Source of the DNA: DASUNQ01 sp035536455
GTDB lineage: Bacteria > Acidobacteriota > Thermoanaerobaculia > Multivoradales > UBA5704
Reading direction: 5' to 3'
Assembly (NCBI GenBank): GCA_035536455.1
Contig: DATLOC010000049.1
Span: forward strand, 1 to 64,000
Length of the DNA: 64,000 nucleotides
The notes under the pieces are model-generated. The model did no database searches. It was given only the letters and a program-made list of their open reading frames with translations, and was not told where the DNA came from. Every line of letters starts with the position of its first letter. The first letter of the stretch is position 1. Positions 55,517 to 62,570 of the stretch are shown here, piece by piece. The position numbers and the translations under genes were made by a program.

Positions 55517-56494
55517 GTGCGCGCCGTCCTCCCGGCGACCGACCCGAGCGACCCGACACCCCGCCTCGGCACCTTCCCCGACCCGGTCCCCGGGCCCGGG
55601 GAGGTGCTGCTCGCGGTGGCGGCGGCGGGGCTCAACCACGCCGACCTCCTCCAGCTCCGCGGCCACTACCCGCCCCCGCCCGGCGAGCCGGAGGTGCCGG
55701 GGCTGGAGTGCGCGGGCACGGTGCTGTCGGTGGGGGAGGGGGTGGAGGGGTGGCGCGAAGGAGACCGGGCGATGGCCCTCCTCGGCGGCGGCGGGCTCGC
55801 CACGCGGGTGGCGGCGCCTTCGGGTCAGTGCATGCGCGTGCCGGAGAACCTGTCGCTCGTCGAAGCGGCGGCGGTGCCGGAGGCCGGGCTCACCGCCTGG
55901 ACGCACATGGTCGTCGAGGGCGGCCTGCGGGCCGGCGAGACGGCGCTCGTCACCGGCGCCACCGGCGGCATGGGCACCTTCGCCGTCCAGCTGGCGCGCG
56001 AGCTCGGGGCCCGGGTCGTCGCCTCGGCGCGCGACGCGGCGCGGCTCGGGCGGCTGCGGGAGTACGGGATCGAGACGCTGGTGCCGGAGGGGGAGGGCTA
56101 CGCCGAGCGGCTGCGCGCGGCGGCGGGCGGCGCGGGCATCGACGTCGTGCTGGACTTCGTCGGCGGCGCCGAGGTGGCGGCGCGGCTCGCCGCGCTCTCG
56201 ACCGGCGGGCGCCTCGTCGTCGCCGGCCTCCTCGCCGGCGCGCGCGCCGAGCTCGACCTCGCGCTCGTCCTCCGCCGCCGGCTGCGCGTGATCGGCACCG
56301 TCCTCCGCGCCCGCCCGCGCGAGGAGAAAGCCCGCCTCGTCGCCGCCTTCGCCGACTTCGCCCTCCCACGCCTCGCCGATGGCCGCCTCCGCCCGGTCGT
56401 CGACCGCGTCCTCCCCTTCGAGCAGGCCCCCGAAGCCTTCGCCGCCCTCGCCCGCGGCGGAGTGTTCGGGAAGATCGTGCTAACGATCGAGTGA
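55517..56494 (+). CDS. Zinc-independent quinone oxidoreductase-like MDR protein
   Basis: 325 residues from GTG 55517. MDR fold: PGPGEVLLAVAAAGLNHADLL near the start, PEVPGLECAGTV, AVPEAGLTAWTHM, and NADPH-binding VTGATGGMGTFAVQLARELGA. The C-terminus FEQAPEAFAALARGGVFGKI is typical of QOR/PIG3-like enzymes. No Cys zinc ligands are seen. It reduces quinones or enones with NADPH. An upstream in-frame extension is a shadow of the 54630 gene. Confidence 0.87.
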   Translation: MRAVLPATDPSDPTPRLGTFPDPVPGPGEVLLAVAAAGLNHADLLQLRGHYPPPPGEPEVPGLECAGTVLSVGEGVEGWREGDRAMALLGGGGLATRVAAPSGQCMRVPENLSLVEAAAVPEAGLTAWTHMVVEGGLRAGETALVTGATGGMGTFAVQLARELGARVVASARDAARLGRLREYGIETLVPEGEGYAERLRAAAGGAGIDVVLDFVGGAEVAARLAALSTGGRLVVAGLLAGARAELDLALVLRRRLRVIGTVLRARPREEKARLVAAFADFALPRLADGRLRPVVDRVLPFEQAPEAFAALARGGVFGKIVLTIE

Positions 56495-56527
56495 GAATAG
56501 AGTGATCTCTGGACGGGGGGGATCGCG

Positions 56528-56974
56528 ATGAACGAGTCCATCGGTTCGTCTCCAGCAGCGCCGGCGGCTGGCCCGCGGGCCCGCCGGGGATGCGGCAAGC
56601 CGGCCCTCTTCCTCGTCCTCCTGTTTCTTGTGCTGGTCGGCGGCCTCGCGCTCTACGCCTGGATCACGCTCAGCTACAGCTACTCCAAGGGGGAGCGCGC
56701 CGGGTACGTCCAGAAGTTCTCCCGCAAGGGATGGATCTGCAAGACCTGGGAAGGCGAGCTGTCCATGGTCAATCTCCCCGGCGCCATGCCCCAGATCTTC
56801 CAGTTCTCCGTGCGCGAAGCGGCGGTCGCCGAGCGCATCAACCAGACGCTCGGGCAACGCGTCTCGCTGCAGTACGAACAGCACGTATTCGTGCCGACGA
56901 GCTGCTTCGGCGAGACCGATTACTTCGTCACCAGCGTTCGCAGTCTCGAGCCCACCGCCCCATCCCCGCCGTAG
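56528..56974 (+). CDS. Single-pass membrane protein, unknown ('KTWEGEL' family)
   Basis: 148 residues. N-terminal cytoplasmic tail, one membrane segment (about 27-47), then an outer domain with SKGERAGYVQKFSRKGWICK, KTWEGELSMVN, FQFSVREAAVAERIN and LGQRVSLQYEQHV. This pattern (growth of a 'G.v..fS.KG...KTwEGeL' sheet) is common as an uncharacterised family, sometimes mislabelled 6-phosphogluconate dehydrogenase. ATG 56528. Confidence 0.6.
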   Translation: MNESIGSSPAAPAAGPRARRGCGKPALFLVLLFLVLVGGLALYAWITLSYSYSKGERAGYVQKFSRKGWICKTWEGELSMVNLPGAMPQIFQFSVREAAVAERINQTLGQRVSLQYEQHVFVPTSCFGETDYFVTSVRSLEPTAPSPP

Positions 56975-57077
56975 ACCGACCGGGATCTCAGCCGGGCTCG
57001 ACCTGGATCGGCATGCGATTTCCCCTCTCCCCGTCAGCCTATATGCTCGCGGCGCCGCTCAACCAAGGAGGGAACCC

Positions 57078-57254
57078 ATGTCCAACCGTGGCAAAGCGCC
57101 GCGCTCGATCACCTGGCTCATCTGTCTGCTCCTCTACATCGTCGCCATCCTGGTCCACTTCGGCGTCCTGCAGCTCGGCAACGGCCTCGGCGACTGGGCG
57201 TGGATCGTCGGCTACGCCCTGCTCCTGATCGCCGTCCAAGTCCGCGGGCTCTAG
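57078..57254 (+). CDS. Small two-helix membrane protein
   Basis: 58 residues. ATG 57078 with AAGGAGGG. A basic N-terminus (SNRGKAPRS) precedes two hydrophobic segments (TWLICLLLYIVAILVHFGVL and WAWIVGYALLLIAVQV). No family recognised. The strong Shine-Dalgarno and clean hydrophobic pattern support it as a real small gene. Confidence 0.65.
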   Translation: MSNRGKAPRSITWLICLLLYIVAILVHFGVLQLGNGLGDWAWIVGYALLLIAVQVRGL

Positions 57255-57278
57255 CGGCCGGGCGCCAAGGAGTCCGGC

Positions 57279-57515
57279 GTGGTGGTCAACCGGTCCGCCC
57301 CGAGAGCGACCGTGGTGCCCATCCTCGTCTACGAGGACGTGGCGGCGGCGATCGACTGGCTCTGCGACGCCTTCGGCTTCACCGAGCGCCTGCGCGCCGC
57401 GGGCCCGGGCGGCGTCGTCAGCCACGCGCAGCTCACCGTCGCCGAGGGCGGCCCTCATGCTGGGCCGCCCGGGCGGCGAGTTCCGTCGCCCCCGAGGCGT
57501 GGGGGGCGCGGGAGC
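57279..57515 (+). pseudogene. VOC/glyoxalase-family gene, frameshifted and truncated
   Basis: GTG 57279 with AAGGAG. VVPILVYEDVAAAIDWLCDA and FGFTERLRAAGPGGVVSHAQ are a clear VOC start. At about 57447-57451 one extra base moves the frame; the next frame continues ALMLGRPGGEFRRP, the expected next strand. The second half of the domain is missing and runs into the promoter of the antitoxin. Confidence 0.7.
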
Positions 57516-57523
57516 CCAGGCTG

Positions 57524-57529
57524 TAAAAT
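57524..57529 (+). promoter_or_regulatory. TAAAAT -10-like hexamer before the antitoxin
   Basis: CTGTAAAATCCCG, 24 nt before ATG 57554, which has GGAGG upstream. Confidence 0.4.
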
Positions 57530-57553
57530 CCCGTGCTGACGACGGAGGTCGGC

Positions 57554-57772
57554 ATGACCAAACTACTGGAACGAGCGTTTGCAGAGGTCTCGAAGCTACC
57601 GGAGCAGGCACAAGACCGGGTGGCCGCGCAGCTGCTCGATGAGCTTGCGGACGGAGCGAAGTGGGACGCCGCGTTTACCGCCTCCGCGGACAAGCTCGAG
57701 AAGCTAGCCGCGGAAGCGCTTGAGGAGTACCGTGCGGGCCGGACCGAGGAGCTGGGATTCGACCAGCTTTGA
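57554..57772 (+). CDS. RelB/HigA-partner-type small antitoxin
   Basis: 72 residues: LLERAFAEVSKLPEQAQDRV, AAQLLDELADGAKWDAAF, then LEEYRAGRTEELGFDQL. This is the usual layout of antitoxins paired with RelE/ParE-fold toxins (an amphipathic dimerisation helix and a wrap-around tail). ATG 57554. The toxin frame starts on its stop codon (TTGA). The gene is intact, although the toxin is frameshifted. Confidence 0.75.
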   Translation: MTKLLERAFAEVSKLPEQAQDRVAAQLLDELADGAKWDAAFTASADKLEKLAAEALEEYRAGRTEELGFDQL

Positions 57773-58040
57773 AGTCGCACGTCACCGCTGAATTTCGCCG
57801 TCTGTTTGCCGCCCTGCCTACCGACGTTCAACAGCGCGCGCCCGGCAGAGCTATCTGCTCTGGAAGGACAATCCTGCCCACCCCGGCGTAGAGTTCAAAC
57901 GCGTTCACCCACGGCAACCGATTTACTCCGTCCGCGCTGGCCTTGGATGGCGCGCGGTGGGTCTACGGCAGGACAACACGATGATTTGGTTCTGGATCGG
58001 CTCGCATGCGGAGTACGACGGTCTGCTCAGGCGGCTCTAG
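57769..58040 (+). pseudogene. RelE/HigB-fold toxin with a 2-nt frameshift
   Basis: TTG 57769 gives MKSHVTAEFRRLFAALPTDV, then the frame is lost near 57834-57844 in a GCGCGC tract. Two bases further the protein resumes: ARQSYLLWKDNPAHPGVEF, KRVHPRQPIYSVRAGLGWRA, MIWFWIGSHAEYDGLLRRL, stop at 58038. Removing one GC restores a complete ~90-residue RelE-like toxin. Confidence 0.75.
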
Positions 58041-58085
58041 AGCGGGCCGTACTCAGAGGGCAGCCTGGGGAGGCTTCCCCGGCTC

Positions 58086-58560
58086 GTGGAGATGTCCCCG
58101 CAGCAACCCCGGGATATCGCCGGGGCGGCCCAAGACGTGTCCCCGTCCCCTCAGGAGGTCGCCGAAGGGCCCGGAGATGTCCCCCCGGGGCCTGAGGATG
58201 TCGTAGCAGAGCCTGGCCAAGCAGGAGCTGGAGCTCGCGGCGGCCCTGGAGAAGGTGGCGTAACGCCCGCCGGAAGCCCCGGAATGTCCCCGCGGGACCT
58301 TCAGACGCCCCGGTGGAGCCTCCCGATGTCCTCCCGGAACCTCGGAACCTCCTGCGCGCCCTCCGGAACCTCCTGCGCGGCGCCGGGAATCGATTGCGCG
58401 ACGCCGGGAATGGGTTGCGCGCGCTGCGGAACCTCCTCCGAGCCGCTCGGAAAGGGTTCCCGGCGCTCCGCAACCTGTTCCCCGGCCCGCGCAACCCATT
58501 CCCACGCTCCGGGAAAGGGTTCCGAAGCCGCCGGAGGACGTTCCACGCCTCCCGCAGGCC
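58086..58560. repeat. Degenerate tandem array with 21-bp period
   Basis: No convincing gene in this ~600-nt stretch. The sequence shows diverged units of about 21 bp: first around GATGTCCCC (58088-58210), then around CCGGAACCTCCTGCGC and its variants (58325-58540), e.g. GTSCAPS, GTSCAAP, GIDCATP, GMGCARC in one frame. No spacer/repeat alternation as in CRISPR. Confidence 0.5.
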
Positions 58561-58653
58561 ATTGGGCGCCGCGCGCCGGCCGGTCGCCGCCGCTCGGCGG
58601 GCGTTGCGGAGCGTCGCACCCTCAATCCCCAACGAACGAAAGGAGAACCTGTC

Positions 58654-58977
58654 GTGCCCGAAACCTCGGAGTCGCCAAGCCTTGAGTCGTTCTCTGCCGG
58701 AATGGCACATCAGCGCCGTCCAGATCGCCGGCGGCGCCGTGAGACCCTTCCCCTCACCACCGCCAAGACCGCCGCCGAGCCCGCGGTGGTCGTCGCCGAG
58801 CCCGCGGTGGTCGCCGCCGGCCCCGCGGTGGTCGCCGCCGCCTCCGCGGCGCTCGCCCTCAAAGAGTTCCGCACTGAAGAGGATCCCCCTCTCGCGCGGC
58901 CGCATATGCGCCGCGGCTTACGCCCAGTCCTCGAAGGCCTATTCGGAGCTTCACCGACAACCCCGCTGTCGTATTGA
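58654..58977 (+). CDS. Possible small protein with AVVAAEP heptapeptide repeats
   Basis: 107 codons from GTG 58654, which has AAAGGAGAA 8 nt upstream. Residues ~37-60 are repeats of the heptapeptide AVVAAEP (21-bp units, about 58762-58850). The flanks look less protein-like and another frame is also open, so this may be a repeat-derived frame and not a gene. No family recognised. Confidence 0.3.
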   Translation: MPETSESPSLESFSAGMAHQRRPDRRRRRETLPLTTAKTAAEPAVVVAEPAVVAAGPAVVAAASAALALKEFRTEEDPPLARPHMRRGLRPVLEGLFGASPTTPLSY

Positions 58978-59002
58978 CACCGCCTCGGCCGAGATGTAGA
59001 CT
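58974..59002 (+). promoter_or_regulatory. Consensus sigma70 promoter upstream of the low-GC Tat-signal gene
   Basis: TTGACA (58974-58979), 17-nt spacer, TAGACT (58997-59002). It lies at the left border of the low-GC segment and would give a leader of about 220 nt before ATG 59232. The leader (59003-59231) holds no gene that I can see. Confidence 0.65.
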
Positions 59003-59231
59003 TCAGCAACTAACGAGTTAAGAGCAGCTTACGCCCTTCCGCGGGAGACCGCCGGTGACCATACACGGCAGCAGATCTGCCCCTATAAGCGGACCGCGCC
59101 GTGTGCCGCCGTACATTCAAAAAAGGTTGGCCAAGCGGCCGTGACTTGAACAGGCCTCCTGCTGTGCGAGGCGTCGGTACCTCTGATGCGACAGATATCA
59201 ACCGGAAACAAACGGCGAAGAGGAGAAGATC

Positions 59232-59822
59232 ATGAATGAGAAGGACGACGAAGTTAGCCCAGATAACGGCATCGCGAGAAGGAATTTTTTAAAACTTGCT
59301 GGCGCCGGAGCAGTCTCTGTTGGCTTAGGGAGCCACGCCGCTGTATTAGAAGCTCAAGCCCAACAAATTAGAAGTGCTCTCGAAACACATGTAGTTCGTA
59401 GAGCTGCCCGTAACACTGCTAGATTTTTGGCGAATTTCTCCAGTACTTATCAGACGTTCCTTAACCAATCCTTACCTTTACGCCTACAGATTTTTAGTGA
59501 CGTTCTTCGGCTATTTAACTCACTTGCCCCTCGGGATAGGGGCTGCCTTCTTAGCCTCTTGGCTATAGAGGTACGTGACCAGACACCTTTCATCTCATCT
59601 CTACAAGGAGGTGACGCAGAGACAGATGAACAAGGGATGCCACAACCAGATCCAGAGGTAGGCATGGGCCAGGAAGACCTAAGTGAGTGCAAAGCTATCG
59701 GTATTGAGGTGACTACTACTGACCGCCGGGGTGCGAAGACCACTGTGGGGGCTGGCGTCTGTCCAGAACACGATTTGTCCGGCATCGAGGGGGGCGGATT
59801 TTGGGCACGTTTTGAATATTGA
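59232..59822 (+). CDS. Low-GC protein with twin-arginine signal, unknown function
   Basis: 196 residues. ATG 59232 follows AAGAGGAGAAG. The signal is ARRNFLKLAGAGAVSVGL, a Tat motif, with a probable cleavage after ...AVLEAQ. The mature part is helical (RFLANFSSTYQTFLNQSLPL, then a RDRGCLLSLLAIEV segment), followed by an acidic linker (GGDAETDEQGMPQPDPEVG) and a small C-terminal domain with ECKAIGIEVTTTDRRG. Base composition is near 50% G+C with A/T-ending codons, unlike the rest of the window: recent horizontal gain. Family unknown. Confidence 0.7.
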   Translation: MNEKDDEVSPDNGIARRNFLKLAGAGAVSVGLGSHAAVLEAQAQQIRSALETHVVRRAARNTARFLANFSSTYQTFLNQSLPLRLQIFSDVLRLFNSLAPRDRGCLLSLLAIEVRDQTPFISSLQGGDAETDEQGMPQPDPEVGMGQEDLSECKAIGIEVTTTDRRGAKTTVGAGVCPEHDLSGIEGGGFWARFEY

Positions 59823-59873
59823 CCATGGAGGAAGCATTTTCCTCACGGCCGATTCCAACGACGGGGTACTTGA

Positions 59874-60035
59874 TACTCTCCTCCAGACCCGTCTACACGT
59901 GCTCACACCCTGGGGCCCCAAGCCGTTGCCGATCTCGTCAACGCGATGGCAACCGCTGATGAACAGGCAGCGGCCAACAGGGCTGATCTGTACCGGCTGA
60001 AGGGCCGCGCGCGGCGGGATCTCCCGGCCGCCTAA
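59874..60035 (+). pseudogene. C-terminal remnant of an unknown helical protein
   Basis: A start-less frame that reads AVADLVNAMATADEQAAANR then ADLYRLKGRARRDLPAA and TAA. The alternating charged/Ala pattern and GC-rich codons look coding. It lies where the low-GC insert ends, so it may be the tail of the gene that the insert broke. Confidence 0.3.
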
Positions 60036-60074
60036 GGCGGCGGCCCGCCGCTCCAGGAACGTCCTCCGGCCCCG

Positions 60075-60385
60075 CGGCAGTCGCCGCCGACCCCGCGGCG
60101 GTCGCCGCCAGCCCCGCGGCGGTCGCCGCCGACCCCGCGGCGGTCGCCGCCGAGCCCGCGGTGGTCGCCGCCAAGCCCGCGGCGGTCGCCGCCGAGCCCG
60201 CGGTAGTCGCCGCCGACCCCGCGGCGATCGCCGCGGAACCCGCGGTCGTCGCCGCCGCCCCGGCGGCGGTTGCCGCCAGCCCCGCGGTAGTTGCTGCCGG
60301 CCCGGCGGTGGTTGCCCCGGTTCCGCGGCGGTCGCTGCCGAGCCTGCGGCGGTTGCCCCCAGCCTCGCGGCTGTCGCCGCCGTCC
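60075..60385. repeat. Tandem array of 21-bp units (GTCGCCGCCGACCCCGCGGCG type)
   Basis: About 14-15 units with only a few variable positions, encoding A-A-x-P-A-V/A-V in one frame, with one frame slip near 60318. Each unit holds CCGCCG...CGGCGG and can form a hairpin. The same unit type occurs at ~58762-58850, left of the low-GC segment. No supported gene in 60036-60415. Confidence 0.75.
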
Positions 60386-60415
60386 GGAAGTCGCTCTCCG
60401 GCGGCCCCGCGGCGC

Positions 60416-60768
60416 TCAAACCGCCCGGATTACCAGCCTCCCGGAGCGCACCTCCACCTCGTACGCCTGCCCGAGGTCGAACCCCGCCGCCCGCAGCCAC
60501 CGCCCCGACAGCCGCAGGTCCGGCGCTCGCCCGCTCCCGGTCCAGCGCCCGTAGACCGTCCCCGACCGGCGCCCCGCCGCCCGCGCCCTCCGGGCCCGCT
60601 CGCTCTTCTCCTCCCGCCGCGCCCGCCGTCCAAGACGCCGGCGACGGCGCGCCCCGCCGTGCTCTCGAGCTCGGAGAGCGTCAGGTCCTCGGCGATCGGG
60701 AAGGGGAGATACGGGGCGCCAGAGGCGGGACCGGCGGCGTTGCTAGACTTCGTCCCAAGACTGCGCAT
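60416..60768 (-). pseudogene. symE: SymE-like toxin gene with a frameshift
   Basis: On the minus strand, ATG 60768 with AAGGAGGA 10 nt upstream starts MRSLGTKSSNAAGPASG and GAPYLPFPIAEDLTLSELES. Near 60610-60640 the frame is lost. In the next frame the SymE/AbrB-like C-domain is clear: TVYGRWTGSGRAPDLRLSG, then WLRAAGFDLGQAYEVEVRSG and RLVIRAV, stop at 60416. SymE proteins are RNA- or nucleoid-acting toxins of type I systems repressed by an antisense RNA. The C-terminal frame alone has no start codon. Confidence 0.65.
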
Positions 60769-60828
60769 GGAGCCAAGTCCTCCTTGTGTGGTCCAGGGCG
60801 CGGCAGAGGTCCGAACTCTGTCGCGCCC
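60742..60828 (+). ncRNA. Candidate SymR-like antisense RNA over the symE start
   Basis: On the plus strand an extended -10 TG-C-TAGACT (60741-60749) is followed by a region complementary to the symE start codon and Shine-Dalgarno (60766-60785) and then a 13-bp hairpin (60796-60808 / 60816-60828, loop GTCCGAA). Promoter, antisense position and terminator-like hairpin match the layout of symR, but no -35 or strong T-run is present. Confidence 0.3.
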
Positions 60829-61044
60829 GCTTCACTTCTCGGCCCGCGCCCGATGCTTCGGGGTGCGGTCCGGCTTCACTCGTGTTGATCGATCGTCCCG
60901 CTGCCCTACTTACGCCTCAAGTGTAGCGCCGCCCTGCGCCGCCAAGCAAGGAGTTCGCACGCGCTACTTGACCACGCGACGCCAACCGCCAATGCCTCGT
61001 TATGGCACAAAGTTCAACGCGCCTGCGCTGCCTCCTGCCGCGGT

Positions 61045-61067
61045 GCTGAGGTGACGTTCCCCTCAGC
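61045..61067. promoter_or_regulatory. 7-bp dyad upstream of TATACT
   Basis: GCTGAGG-N9-CCTCAGC lies 17 nt before the perfect -10 TATACT (61084-61089) that precedes the TIR gene remnant. It may be an operator. The rest of 60829-61083 shows no gene. Confidence 0.3.
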
Positions 61068-61083
61068 TACGTGCCTCCTCCTG

Positions 61084-61089
61084 TATACT
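61084..61089 (+). promoter_or_regulatory. TATACT -10 element before the TIR gene remnant
   Basis: CTGTATACTCGCTAACTAGTTGAG: a near-consensus -10, with AACTAGTT just after. No clear -35. No usable start codon in the TIR frame remains between it and the domain. Confidence 0.4.
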
Positions 61090-61140
61090 CGCTAACTAGT
61101 TGAGCGGCCAACGCGCGGAGTCGGGGCAGTCAGGGCCGCG

Positions 61141-61787
61141 AGCCAATCGCATCTCAAGTCCATCCGCCCCTTCATTAGCTACGCTCGAGAAGACAGCAAA
61201 ACTGCGCTTCGGCTCCTCGAGGACCTGCGCCGGCAGTCAGTAGAGCCGTGGATGGATCAGTTTGATCTTCTTGGTGGGCAGGACTTCGACAGAACCATCA
61301 GGGCTGCGCTTCGCCAGTGCTCGCACTTCGTCGCGCTGATCTCTCGGCACTCGATTTCCAACGAGGATATGTACAGAAGGAACTACGTGAGGCATTGCTC
61401 CTCCTTGAGGAGTTCCCTCCCGAGAAATCTTCGTAATCCCTGTGCGTCTCGACGATTCAGTCCCAACTGATGATCGCCTAAAGCGCTTGCACTGGATAGA
61501 CCTCTACCTGGACTACAAGAAGGGGCTTAAACGACTAATGATGAGCCTCGGCGCGGCCTGTGAAGGAGGCGGAAGGGTCGCAGAAAATGCTCTACGTAAG
61601 GAACCCAAAGTCGGCGCTACGTCTCGGATCTTTCCCGCAGGAGGGCGGGGAGAAAGCCTTGCCCGGAAATGATCCGCGCTATTATGCTTCGCTATCTCTA
61701 TCAAGGTGTGGCCATTGTAAGCGATCGTACGAGTCACAGGGCGCTATCGCGATCTGCCCTTACTGCCAGACAAGGCAGTATGACTGA
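61141..61787 (+). pseudogene. TIR-domain protein with C-terminal zinc ribbon, three frameshifts
   Basis: Frame 1: SIRPFISYAREDSKTALRLL, WMDQFDLLGGQDFDRTIRAA, CSHFVALISRHSIS, a TIR domain start. One base is missing near 61363, after which GYVQKELREALLLLEEFPPE continues. A second missing base near 61425 gives IFVIPVRLDDSVPTDD and RLHWIDLYLDYKKGLKRLMM, the end of TIR. A third shift (about 61530-61600) leads to a zinc ribbon, RCGHCKRSYESQ...ICPYCQTRQYD, ending at 61787. TIR domains in bacteria act as NAD+-degrading effectors or signal makers in defence. This copy lacks a start and is inactive. Confidence 0.7.
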
Positions 61788-61884
61788 TGGCCGAGAGCCG
61801 ATTGCCAACTCGACATAGCGCACGGGCTCTGGCCTCACCGTACCAATGGCCGCCCACGGAGGGCTGCTGTAGGGGCACCTAGCG

Positions 61885-62431
61885 ATGCCATTCTTAGAAG
61901 TCGAGAAGCTTCGGGTCTCAGATCCCCTGTCCGAAGTCACGCGTCGAGAGAGAAAGGCCCTTCTCGCGGTAAGCGCGGTAGGGGTAGCAATAGTCCGTAC
62001 GCATCTGCTTCCTACGAAGATCGTGGCGCTTGGGGTTGACTTTTCCTCCACGAATCAAAATGCTCTCCTCAACATTTTGGCTCTTATCATCGGGTATTTT
62101 GTGCTCGCTTTCCTCATCTACGCTTCTTCCGATTTCGTTGCTTGGCGGCTTGGGAGCTTCTCGCTCGCCTATACCAGTGAGTCGGAGGACTATCAGAGAG
62201 CTAGACAGGAGGTCCTGTCCAAGCTAAACCTCACGCCAGAGCAAGAAGAGGAAACTGCGGCACCTTGAGACTTCTGAGGGCAACACGTGGCGGTCTATAT
62301 ATGTTAACCATGATCGATGGGCTAGCAGGGTCGTACCGCCTGTATCCACTGTGCGAGTCATATTCGATATTATCCTGCCGGTCGTGATTGGATTCTATGC
62401 AGTTGTCGTGCTTGTTCGAGCCGGAACATAG
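61885..62431 (+). pseudogene. Small membrane protein, frameshifted before its last membrane segment
   Basis: ATG 61885 opens EVEKLRVSDPLSEVTRRERK, then two hydrophobic segments (LLAVSAVGVAIVRTHLL, ILALIIGYFVLAFLIYASSD) and a charged region ending at TGA 62266. In the next frame the sequence continues ETSEGNTWRSIYVNHDRWAS and VRVIFDIILPVVIGFYAVVV, a third membrane segment, stop 62429. One frameshift near 62225-62265 separates them. Lower G+C than the core; no family recognised. It follows the TIR remnant on the same strand by 97 nt. Confidence 0.55.
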
Positions 62432-62570
62432 CATTATGAAGGCAGAAGGCAATCGGCGGAGAGATATCATTCGGAAATCCTGCGCCGCGTTCGCCGAGTA
62501 GTTATTCGAGCGATTTCCTTTTTGCTCTGCTCGTCATCTCCTAAGATGTTGGATCCGATGTGCGCTCGGA

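Noticed and set aside
57457..57642. Separate small gene starting at ATG 57457
   Set aside because: It is the shifted continuation of the VOC gene and then overlaps the antitoxin in another frame.
60075..60385. CRISPR-like repeat array
   Set aside because: Units are directly adjacent 21-bp tandem copies without unique spacers, and no cas genes are present.
60796..60828. Possible tRNA (TCCGAA loop next to a strong stem)
   Set aside because: Only one arm fits; no cloverleaf, acceptor stem or anticodon arm can be drawn.
62432..62570. Short frame beginning ATG AAG GCA GAA at 62435
   Set aside because: Only about 21 codons, no ribosome site; this stretch shows nothing else that I can support.
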